Shown one piece after another: positions 1-6,697 of a DNA stretch of 25,195 bases. Numbering within the stretch: the stretch's first letter is position 1; every line of letters starts with the position of its first letter. This DNA is from CAZGXM01 sp964529795 (GTDB taxonomy: Bacteria; Bacillota; JADQBR01), in NCBI GenBank assembly GCA_964529795.1, contig CAZGXM010000040.1, forward strand, positions 1 through 25,195, written 5' to 3'. The notes below the pieces were generated by a model, which worked only from the letters and a program-made list of their open reading frames with translations, was not told where the DNA came from and did no database searches. Made by a program: the position numbers and the translations under genes.

Positions 1-94
1 CAGTAATATCTTTCCCACATTTACTTTCTACTTGTTAACAATTGTTGGCATTAACTTCAATGTGAATTTTTGACACTTGCATGGCAAAAACTTC

Positions 95-123
95 TTGACT
101 TGTGCCCATACTGTATATATAAT
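95..123 (+). promoter_or_regulatory. Sigma-A promoter of the ytr-like operon
   Basis: TTGACT at 95-100 and a perfect TATAAT at 118-123 are separated by exactly 17 bases, close to the vegetative consensus. The -10 box lies inside a long inverted repeat, so a protein bound there would block RNA polymerase. Transcription should begin near 130, about 30 bases before the regulator gene. Confidence 0.85.
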
Positions 124-136
124 ATATATACAGTAT
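108..136. promoter_or_regulatory. Perfect inverted-repeat operator, probably for the GntR/YtrA regulator
   Basis: The 14-base arm ATACTGTATATATA (108-121), one central A (122) and its exact reverse complement (123-136) form a 29-base palindrome covering the -10 box and start point. GntR-family YtrA regulators usually repress their own ABC transporter operon through such sites. That the neighbouring gene product binds here is inferred from position. Confidence 0.8.
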
Positions 137-162
137 AAACGAAGGAATACGGAGTGTTATTT

Positions 163-549
163 ATGCTCATCAATCTGACACCGCAAAATCCTACCCCGCT
201 GTATTTACAGATAGTGGAGCAGGTTAAAAACAAAATTCTTCAAGGAGAGCTGGCGGCCCACGAACCGCTGCCTTCGATCAGGCAGCTGGCCAGGGAGCTG
301 ACTACCAGCGTAATTACCACCAAGAGGGCTTATGAAGAACTGGAACGTGAGGGGTTGATTTATACCAGAGCGGGAAAAGGGAGTTTCGTGGCTCCGGTGG
401 ACCGGTCGGAGCAGTACCGGCGGTTGTCGGCACAGCTGCAGGAACAGCTTGAAGCAGTGATTAAGGAAGCGGTAGCTGCGGGGATTGAGGAAAACGAAAT
501 AAAAAATTGCTTTAAAAAAGCTTTAGCAAAGGTAAGGGGGAGGAACTAG
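163..549 (+). CDS. GntR-family transcriptional regulator, YtrA type
   Basis: This small DNA-binding repressor (128 residues from this start) has an N-terminal winged helix-turn-helix over about residues 8-72, with the family pattern PLYLQIVEQVK, LPSIRQLARELTTS and GLIYTRAGKGSFV. A short helical tail follows instead of a large effector domain, which is the YtrA subgroup layout. ATG at 163 is chosen because GGAG (151-154) lies 8 bases upstream; a GTG at 154 with GAAGGA (141-146) would add three residues and cannot be excluded. The gene ends 3 bases before an ABC ATPase, and a perfect palindrome overlaps its promoter, so it is probably an autorepressor of the four-gene operon. The inducer is not visible; relatives often respond to cell-wall-active compounds. 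Confidence 0.9.
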   Translation: MLINLTPQNPTPLYLQIVEQVKNKILQGELAAHEPLPSIRQLARELTTSVITTKRAYEELEREGLIYTRAGKGSFVAPVDRSEQYRRLSAQLQEQLEAVIKEAVAAGIEENEIKNCFKKALAKVRGRN

Positions 550-552
550 CAG

Positions 553-1431
553 ATGGAAATGGCCTTGACACTTGCTAATGTTGCCAAAAAGTACAAGGGT
601 TTTGAATTGAGGGTACAGTCCCTGAACCTGCCCAAGGGCAGCATCATGGGCTTGGTCGGCCCTAACGGTGCCGGCAAAAGTACCATGATTAAGGCGGTGC
701 TTAATTTGATCAGGTTGGACAGCGGCAAAATCACAGTCCTGGGATACGACCATATTACCCGGGAAATAGAAGCCAAGCGTTTACTTGGATACGTCCCGGA
801 AGAGTGCCGCCTGTACGAGGATGCAACCGCCCGCTGGCTGGGGCGGTTTGTATCCAGGCTTTATCAAGACTGGGATGCAGACTTTTACCGGCAGCTGCTG
901 GAAAGGTTTCGGGTGCCGGCGGGTAAAAAGGTGAAGCACCTTTCCAAAGGGAATAAAATGAAGCTGTCACTGGTCCTGGCTCTTGCGCACCGGCCCAGGC
1001 TGTTACTGCTGGATGAACCCACGGCCGGGTTGGACCCGGTGGTACGTCATGACCTGCTGAAAGAACTGCTGGAGGTTATTCAGGAAGAGGACCGTGCGGT
1101 GCTGATATCTTCTCATATTGTGGGAGATATTGAAAAGGTGGCCGATTACGTGGCTTTCCTGCAGCAAGGCGAAATAATTCTTTGCGATGAGAAGGACAGT
1201 ATTCTGGAAAACTGGCGCCGTGTTTATTTCCGGGCGCCCGGCGGCGACCTTTCCCCGTTGAAAAGACAGCTTGCTTACTGGCGGCAAGAGGGCAGCAGTG
1301 TCCAGGCCGTTACCAGCCGTTACGACGAAAAGCTGGTACGACAACTGGAAGGTGCCGGCGCTGAAAATATCCAGGTCTCCCCGCTGACCCTGGAGGAAAT
1401 TATGGTTACACTGTCCCGGGGAGAGATTTAA
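553..1431 (+). CDS. ABC transporter ATP-binding protein (YtrB-like)
   Basis: This cytoplasmic ATPase of 292 residues should power the two membrane proteins encoded next. Walker A is GPNGAGKST at residues 36-44, the Walker B region is LLLLDEPTAGLDP near residue 150, and the switch histidine is in SSHIV. The signature is the degenerate HLSKGNKMK instead of LSGGQ, which is common in this subfamily. A C-terminal stretch of about 80 residues after the nucleotide-binding domain is typical of ABC-2 export ATPases. A long purine-rich ribosome binding site, AGGGGGAGG (535-543), precedes ATG 553. The stop is two bases from the next gene's start, so translation is probably coupled. The substrate is unknown. 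Confidence 0.92.
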   Translation: MEMALTLANVAKKYKGFELRVQSLNLPKGSIMGLVGPNGAGKSTMIKAVLNLIRLDSGKITVLGYDHITREIEAKRLLGYVPEECRLYEDATARWLGRFVSRLYQDWDADFYRQLLERFRVPAGKKVKHLSKGNKMKLSLVLALAHRPRLLLLDEPTAGLDPVVRHDLLKELLEVIQEEDRAVLISSHIVGDIEKVADYVAFLQQGEIILCDEKDSILENWRRVYFRAPGGDLSPLKRQLAYWRQEGSSVQAVTSRYDEKLVRQLEGAGAENIQVSPLTLEEIMVTLSRGEI

Positions 1432-1432
1432 A

Positions 1433-2068
1433 ATGCTGCCATTAATTTTCAAGGAACTTTACCTGCAGCGGTACCGGCTTGTGTTTATACTGGCCCTGAT
1501 TTTAGTGATAACCGTTATTGTGATTTTCACAACGGCGGACGAATTCAGTGTAGCAATTTTATTTTTGATGGTATATACCTTTAGCGTTCTTTCCACTGCA
1601 CAACTTTGTTACCAGGAGGAGAAAAACGGCAGTTTTTCTTTTTTAAGGTCACTGCCCCTTCATCCCAGGCGTGTGGTCAGCGCCAAATTTGCTGCAATGC
1701 TGCTGCTCACCGCGACATTGGGACTGCTGGCCCTGGCGTTATCAGCACTGGTATTTTTCACTAACAGGCTGGGGTTTTCCGTATGGCCGGAGATACTTTT
1801 ATGGCTGAATGCCGGAATGGTATTGTTGATTTATAACGGACTTATCTTATTTATCTATTTTCACTGGGGATACACCAAAGTACAGCTGTTTTTTTCGGGA
1901 AGCGCCCTGCTACTGATTATTTGGACCCGGCTGCTGCGGGAGGTGCTGCCGTCCGTGGGAAGTTTGTGGGAGCAGTTGACCATTGGACAGCAGCTGGCGG
2001 TTACCGCGGTAGTGTTATACCTTACTTGGTTTACTTCGGTAAAGGCCTTGAGCCGGCTGGAACTGTAA
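1433..2068 (+). CDS. ABC-2 type permease, first of two paralogues
   Basis: The 211-residue integral membrane protein has about six hydrophobic segments: residues 14-32, 38-58, 84-108, 118-140, 150-168 and 186-205. The cytoplasmic-loop motif YQEEKNGSFSFLRSLPL, followed by a basic stretch and AKFAAMLLL, is typical of small ABC-2 permeases of the ABC2_membrane_5 kind. It starts one base after the ATPase stop, with GGGGAGAG (1418-1425) as ribosome binding site. The following gene shares this motif, so the transporter is probably a heterodimer. Direction and substrate cannot be read from the sequence. Confidence 0.85.
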   Translation: MLPLIFKELYLQRYRLVFILALILVITVIVIFTTADEFSVAILFLMVYTFSVLSTAQLCYQEEKNGSFSFLRSLPLHPRRVVSAKFAAMLLLTATLGLLALALSALVFFTNRLGFSVWPEILLWLNAGMVLLIYNGLILFIYFHWGYTKVQLFFSGSALLLIIWTRLLREVLPSVGSLWEQLTIGQQLAVTAVVLYLTWFTSVKALSRLEL

Positions 2069-2095
2069 TCTTTTAAAATTAACGGAGGTGTGGAT

Positions 2096-2773
2096 ATGCT
2101 GGCCCTTTTGCGTAAAGAGTGGTTTTTGCTGAAACCGGCGCTGAGCCGGGCGCTGTTTTTGGGATTGCCTGTTTTTTTGGTATTTTTCTATTCTGTCGGG
2201 GATCAACCCGGCGGGGCAAACTGGGGTATGGTCTACGGCTTCAGTTTTGTTGTACTGATTTACGGTTATGTCTTTCAGGTGGGTTATCAGGAGGACAAGA
2301 ACGGCGGCTTTGCCTTTTTGCGCAGCCTGCCGCTGGGCATCAAGGAAATTGTCGGGGCTAAGTTTGCAGTCCTGTTACTTCTCAGCGGGATTTCCTTGTC
2401 ACTGGGCATGGTCCTGGTACTGTTTTTTCAATTAATAGGTGCGCTGCCGGTCACAGCTTTTCAGGAAGCGCTTCTGGCTGCACTGCCTGCCTGGGCCAGC
2501 ACGTTACCTGTGGGCAGCCTGCTGCTCTGGGCAACTATTCGTTTTGGCCAGGCCCGGGCCGGCCTGGTACTGCTGGTGCTGTTTGCGGCAGGTATCAGCG
2601 GTCTGGCTGTGTTGGCGGAAACCAGGGCCCCGCTGCTTCGCCAGGTGCTGGATTCACTGGTGGATATTTCCTCGTGGCAGTTGACGGCCATCATGTTCGG
2701 GGCGGCGCTGGTGATAACAGTACTATGTTTTTACGGTTCAGTACGGGCGTTGCGCCGGCGGGACCTGGTTTAA
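2096..2773 (+). CDS. ABC-2 type permease, second of two paralogues
   Basis: This 225-residue membrane protein has about six transmembrane segments and carries the same signature as the preceding permease (YQEDKNGGFAFLRSLPL followed by GAKFAVLLLL). That points to an old tandem duplication. The ATG at 2096 is preferred over an in-frame GTG at 2090 because GGAGG (2084-2088) lies 7 bases before it, whereas the GTG would touch the ribosome binding site. It is the last gene of the ytr-like operon; a hairpin lies just downstream. Confidence 0.85.
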   Translation: MLALLRKEWFLLKPALSRALFLGLPVFLVFFYSVGDQPGGANWGMVYGFSFVVLIYGYVFQVGYQEDKNGGFAFLRSLPLGIKEIVGAKFAVLLLLSGISLSLGMVLVLFFQLIGALPVTAFQEALLAALPAWASTLPVGSLLLWATIRFGQARAGLVLLVLFAAGISGLAVLAETRAPLLRQVLDSLVDISSWQLTAIMFGAALVITVLCFYGSVRALRRRDLV

Positions 2774-2780
2774 ATTATGC

Positions 2781-2806
2781 GAAAGGGCGTTATTCAGCGT
2801 CCTTTC
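2781..2806 (+). terminator. Candidate terminator hairpin after the permease genes
   Basis: GAAAGGGCG (2781-2789) and CGTCCTTTC (2798-2806) form a 9-bp stem with one G-U pair and an 8-base loop. Only a short, broken T-rich stretch follows, so termination may be weak. Confidence 0.5.
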
Positions 2807-2877
2807 TGCATATTTTCGGCGGGTGGGAATAACCTGTACCGGAGATAAAAAACAATGTCAGAAATTTCATTATTATC

Positions 2878-2907
2878 TTGACAATGACAATAGGGCTTAA
2901 CTATAAT
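2878..2907 (+). promoter_or_regulatory. Sigma-A promoter of the fad operon
   Basis: Consensus TTGACA (2878-2883) and TATAAT (2902-2907) are separated by 18 bases. The expected start point is near 2914. This leaves a leader of about 165 bases before fadN. The promoter is immediately followed by a FadR-like inverted repeat. Confidence 0.88.
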
Positions 2908-2913
2908 AAAAAC

Positions 2914-2931
2914 AGAATGAATCTTCATTCA
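2914..2931. promoter_or_regulatory. FadR-like operator at the transcription start of fadNAE
   Basis: GAATGA (2915-2920) and TCATTC (2925-2930) form perfect 6-base arms around ATCT. The 18-base site matches the remembered Bacillus subtilis FadR consensus TGAATGAMTANTCATTCA at 16 positions (mismatches at the first and tenth). It sits on the predicted start point of a fadN-fadA-fadE operon, the expected place for repression relieved by long-chain acyl-CoA. The FadR gene itself is not identifiable in the window. Confidence 0.75.
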
Positions 2932-2949
2932 GTGCAAGGGGTGTCGGTT

Positions 2950-3066
2950 TTGGAGGACGAAAAGGCGGGGAGATTGACAGATATGACGGGTGTTGTTTAC
3001 CAACTATTAGTTTACGGGTTGGCGGACAGAGAAATCAGAGAAATCAATGAGAGGGGAAACCAGTGA
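2950..3066 (+). CDS. Possible 38-residue leader ORF in the fad mRNA
   Basis: A TTG at 2950, preceded 8-9 bases upstream by AAGGGG (2936-2941), opens a reading frame of 38 codons. The product begins MEDEKAGRL and includes YQLLVYGLADREIREINE, which could form a charged amphipathic helix. Its TGA stop (3064-3066) touches the AAGGAGG ribosome binding site of fadN (3066-3072), which would allow translational coupling. I recognise no family, and without comparison to relatives it could equally be untranslated leader. The case rests on position and the stop/ribosome-binding-site overlap only. Confidence 0.35.
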   Translation: MEDEKAGRLTDMTGVVYQLLVYGLADREIREINERGNQ

Positions 3067-3080
3067 AGGAGGTTATAAAG

Positions 3081-5480
3081 ATGCAGATTAAGAGTGCAGC
3101 GGTATTGGGAGCGGGGGTGATGGGCAGTACCATTGCGGCACACCTGGCAAATGTAGGTATTCCTACATATCTTTTGGATATAGTACCCAGGGAACTGACG
3201 GATAAAGAAAAGGCCAGGGGCCTTACCCTGGAGAGCTCGCAGGTACGTAACCGCCTGGCTGCCGGTGGGAAAGCGGCTTTGTTAAAAGCAAAACCCGCAC
3301 CTCTCTACAGCAAAAGGGATGCGGACTTGATTACTGTGGGAAACCTGGAGGATGATCTGGAGGTTTTAAGCAAGGTTGACTGGATTATCGAGGTCGTCAT
3401 CGAGAATCTGGCAATCAAGAAGAAACTGCTGGCTGGCGTAAGTAAATACCGCCAACCGGGCACTATCGTCAGCTCCAATACCTCGGGTATTTCCATCAAT
3501 GCCATGATTGAAGACCTGCCGCAGGAATTTAAAGAACATTTTCTCGGCACCCACTTTTTCAACCCGCCTCGCTATATGAAACTCCTGGAGATCATTCCGG
3601 CCCGGGAAACCAGGCAGGAAGTGATCGAGTACATGATGGAATTCGGCGAAAGGGTCCTGGGCAAAGGTGTGGTGCTGGCCAAGGATACACCCAACTTTAT
3701 TGCCAACCGCATCGGCACCTACGGCCTGCTGGTTGTGGCCAGGCAAATGGAAAAGCAGGGGCTGACCGTGTCCCAGGTGGATGCCATTACCGGCCCGGCA
3801 TTGGGCAGGCCGAAAAGTGCTTCCTACCGTACCTTGGATTTGGTGGGGCTGGACACTTTTGTGCACGTGGCTAACAACGTGGTGGATAATGTCGACGACG
3901 AAAAAGAAAAAGAGGCTTTTGCCGTGCCCCAATTTATGCTGGATATGGTGGATAGAAAATGGCTTGGCGATAAGAGCGGCCAGGGTTTTTACCGCAAGGA
4001 AAAAACTGCCTCGGGAAAAGAAATTCTCGAACTGGATTACCACTCCATGGAATACAAACCGCGGGATAAGGGCAAATTTGGCTCCCTGGAAGCAGCCAAG
4101 GCCGCTCCCGGCAGCCTGGCAGACAAATTTAAAATGCTGGTTTGCGGTAAGGATGATGCGGCGCAGTTTGCCTGGCACAGCCTCAAGAAGGTCCTGCTTT
4201 ATGCTGCGAGCAAAATTCCGGAAATTGCCGGTGATATTGTCAGTATTGACCAGGCCATGCGCTGGGGCTTCAACTGGAAACTGGGACCCTTTGAAACCTG
4301 GGATGCCATCGGTGTGGAAAAGTCCGTGGAACGGATGAAAAAGGAAGGGGAAGAAATTCCGCCGGTAGTGGAAAAACTCCTGGCGGCAGGGTACAGTTCT
4401 TTCTACAAGAAAGACGAAGGCAGGTTGTACTACTTTGACCTGGAGACTGGAGATTATAAACCCACGGTGGAGAAACCGGAGATCATCAATTTGGCAGACT
4501 GGAAGAAGGCCAACAAGGTCATCAACGCCAATGCCGGTGCGAGCCTCATAGACATGGGCGACGGCGTGGCCTGCCTGGAGTTTCATTCACCCAACAACGC
4601 CATTGGTGCGGATATAGTGCAGATGATCAACTTTGCCGTGGCAGAGGTGGAAAAACGCTACCTGGGCCTGGTGATCGGCAACCAGGGCAAGAATTTCTGT
4701 GTCGGGGCCAACCTGATGCTGCTTCTGATGGAAGCCCAGGACGAAAATTGGGACGACATCAACTTTATGGTAAAAAGCTTCCAGGATGCCTGTATGCGTT
4801 TGAAATACTGCAGCAAGCCTGTCGTGGCAGCGCCTTTCGGCATGACTCTGGGCGGCGGCTGCGAGGTTGTACTGCACGCTGACCGGGTGCGGGCGGCGGC
4901 GGAAACCTATATTGGCCAGGTGGAAACCGGCGTGGGGCTGATTCCCGGCGGCGGCGGTAATAAGGAAGTGCTTATTCGTTATATTGAAGGAATTACTGAT
5001 CCTGAAGCGGACCTGCAGCCGTTTGTCAATAAGGCCTTTGAATTGATTGCCATGAGCAAAGTGGCAACCAGCGCCAAAGAGGCAAAGGAGATGCACCTGC
5101 TCCGGCCCGGTGACAAGATAACCGTGAATCAGGACTACTTGCTTTATGATGCCAAGCGGGCGGTGCTGGCCATGGTGCAAGAAGGCTATCAACCGCCCCG
5201 GCAGGAGAAAATCCGCGTTATCGGTGAGCCGGGATATGCGACGCTGAAGTTGGCTGCTTATACCATGAGACAGGGTGGTTTTATCAGCGCACATGATGAA
5301 AAGATTGCCGGGAAAATAGCTTATGTACTCAGCGGCGGCCCGGTGCCTGCAAATACGCTGGTTACGGAGCAGTATCTCCTGGATATCGAACGGGAGGCAT
5401 TCTTAAGTCTTTGCGGCGAGCCCAAGTCCCAGGAGCGCATGATGCACATGTTGAAAACCGGGAAACCGTTGCGGAACTAA
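3081..5480 (+). CDS. fadN: 3-hydroxyacyl-CoA dehydrogenase / enoyl-CoA hydratase, FadN type
   Basis: This bifunctional cytoplasmic enzyme (799 residues; Bacillus FadN is about 790) hydrates trans-2-enoyl-CoA and oxidises the 3-hydroxyacyl-CoA with NAD. The N-terminal NAD-binding fold has GAGVMGSTIAAHLAN near residue 10. The dehydrogenase active site shows SNTSGISI and GTHFFNPPRYMKLLEIIP, carrying the catalytic His and Glu. The C-terminal third is a crotonase domain with NFCVGAN, GGGCEVVLHADRV and VETGVGLIPGGGG, supplying both catalytic glutamates and the oxyanion hole. This domain order is the reverse of proteobacterial FadB. ATG 3081 is chosen over GTG 3063 because AAGGAGG (3066-3072) lies 8 bases upstream. 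It is first in the fadN-fadA-fadE operon, behind a FadR-like operator. Confidence 0.95.
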   Translation: MQIKSAAVLGAGVMGSTIAAHLANVGIPTYLLDIVPRELTDKEKARGLTLESSQVRNRLAAGGKAALLKAKPAPLYSKRDADLITVGNLEDDLEVLSKVDWIIEVVIENLAIKKKLLAGVSKYRQPGTIVSSNTSGISINAMIEDLPQEFKEHFLGTHFFNPPRYMKLLEIIPARETRQEVIEYMMEFGERVLGKGVVLAKDTPNFIANRIGTYGLLVVARQMEKQGLTVSQVDAITGPALGRPKSASYRTLDLVGLDTFVHVANNVVDNVDDEKEKEAFAVPQFMLDMVDRKWLGDKSGQGFYRKEKTASGKEILELDYHSMEYKPRDKGKFGSLEAAKAAPGSLADKFKMLVCGKDDAAQFAWHSLKKVLLYAASKIPEIAGDIVSIDQAMRWGFNWKLGPFETWDAIGVEKSVERMKKEGEEIPPVVEKLLAAGYSSFYKKDEGRLYYFDLETGDYKPTVEKPEIINLADWKKANKVINANAGASLIDMGDGVACLEFHSPNNAIGADIVQMINFAVAEVEKRYLGLVIGNQGKNFCVGANLMLLLMEAQDENWDDINFMVKSFQDACMRLKYCSKPVVAAPFGMTLGGGCEVVLHADRVRAAAETYIGQVETGVGLIPGGGGNKEVLIRYIEGITDPEADLQPFVNKAFELIAMSKVATSAKEAKEMHLLRPGDKITVNQDYLLYDAKRAVLAMVQEGYQPPRQEKIRVIGEPGYATLKLAAYTMRQGGFISAHDEKIAGKIAYVLSGGPVPANTLVTEQYLLDIEREAFLSLCGEPKSQERMMHMLKTGKPLRN

Positions 5481-5492
5481 GGAGGGGAGAAG

Positions 5493-6674
5493 ATGATGCG
5501 AGAAGCTGTAATTATCTCAGGTGTACGAACTGCGGTTGGCAAGGCTCCCCGGGGCATGTTAAAAAACTTTCGCCCGGAGGATATGGGTGCGCTGGTTGTA
5601 AATGAAAGCATCAACCGGGCACCGGGGTTAAAACCGGAAGAAATTGATGATATCGTTATCGGCTGTTCTTTCCCCGAAGGTGAACAGGGAATGAACATGG
5701 GGAGGATTATAGCTTTGCGGGCCGGCCTGCCGGAAAGCGTACCCGGATTTACCATCAACCGCTTTTGTTCTTCAGGACTCCAGGCAATTGCCATTGCTGC
5801 GGAGAAAATCATGGTTGGCTGGGCTGACGTGGTAGTGGCCGGCGGGGTGGAAAGCATGAGCCAGGTACCCATGGGCGGCAACAAGATTGCGCCCAACCCG
5901 TACCTGATGGGGCATTATCCTTCTGCTTACCTGTCCATGGGGCTTACCGCGGAAAATGTTGCCCAACGCTATAACATCAGCCGGGAGCAGCAGGACCAGT
6001 TTGCTGTTCGCAGTCACCAGCGGGCTGCGGCAGCCATCAAGGAAGGGCGCTTTAAGGATGAAATTTTGCCCCTGGAAGTGCCCGTGAAAGAGATAGTAGG
6101 TAACAAGGTTGTGGAGAAAACCATTATCTTTGACACCGATGAGGGGGTACGTCCGGGCACCAATATGGAAGTATTGGGCAAACTGCGTCCCGCTTTCCAT
6201 GTGAAGGGCAGCGTCACCGCAGGCAATTCGTCCCAGACCAGTGATGCGGCAGCAGCAGTGGTGATAATGTCCAGGGAAAAGGCTCAAGAACTGGGATTAA
6301 AGCCTCTGGCAGTGTTCCGTTCCTTTGCTGTGGGCGGTGTGCACCCCGATGAAATGGGCATTGGCCCGGTGGTGGCTGTCCCCAAGGCAGTGAAACTGGC
6401 GGGCATCGGCATAGAGGATGTGGATTTGTTTGAGCTGAATGAAGCTTTTGCCTCCCAGTCCCTATATGTTATCCGCGAATTGGGATTGGATATGGATAAA
6501 GTCAACGTGAACGGCGGTGCCATCGCTTTGGGACACCCGCTGGGTTGTACCGGTACCAAGCTGACGGTTACCCTGCTGAACGAGATGCAGCGGCGGGAGG
6601 CCCGCTACGGTGTGGTCACCATGTGTATCGGCGGCGGTATGGGGGCAGCCGGCGTCTTTGAAAGGTTAAACTAA
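5493..6674 (+). CDS. fadA: Acetyl-CoA acyltransferase (3-ketoacyl-CoA thiolase)
   Basis: This enzyme cleaves 3-ketoacyl-CoA with CoA to acetyl-CoA and a shortened acyl-CoA, the last step of each beta-oxidation turn. The 393-residue length is standard for thiolases. The nucleophilic Cys is in NRFCSSGLQA (about residue 92), ELNEAFASQ and the catalytic His in GGAIALGHPLGCTG follow, and the second Cys is in CIGGGMGAAG near the end. AAGGAGGGG (5479-5487) lies upstream of ATG 5493; ATG 5496 is an alternative start. It follows fadN by 12 bases and precedes fadE by 23, matching the Bacillus fadNAE order. Confidence 0.96.
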   Translation: MMREAVIISGVRTAVGKAPRGMLKNFRPEDMGALVVNESINRAPGLKPEEIDDIVIGCSFPEGEQGMNMGRIIALRAGLPESVPGFTINRFCSSGLQAIAIAAEKIMVGWADVVVAGGVESMSQVPMGGNKIAPNPYLMGHYPSAYLSMGLTAENVAQRYNISREQQDQFAVRSHQRAAAAIKEGRFKDEILPLEVPVKEIVGNKVVEKTIIFDTDEGVRPGTNMEVLGKLRPAFHVKGSVTAGNSSQTSDAAAAVVIMSREKAQELGLKPLAVFRSFAVGGVHPDEMGIGPVVAVPKAVKLAGIGIEDVDLFELNEAFASQSLYVIRELGLDMDKVNVNGGAIALGHPLGCTGTKLTVTLLNEMQRREARYGVVTMCIGGGMGAAGVFERLN

Positions 6675-6697
6675 AGGAATCCAAGGAGGGGATGTTC

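Noticed and set aside
108..136. A plain TA-dinucleotide repeat
   Set aside because: The flanking ATACTG and CAGTAT make the whole 29-base element symmetric, which a TA microsatellite would not explain.
3366..4586. A 406-codon open frame on the minus strand inside fadN
   Set aside because: It is antisense to a fully recognisable fadN, has no ribosome binding site and its translation has no family-like motifs; it is a by-product of codon bias.
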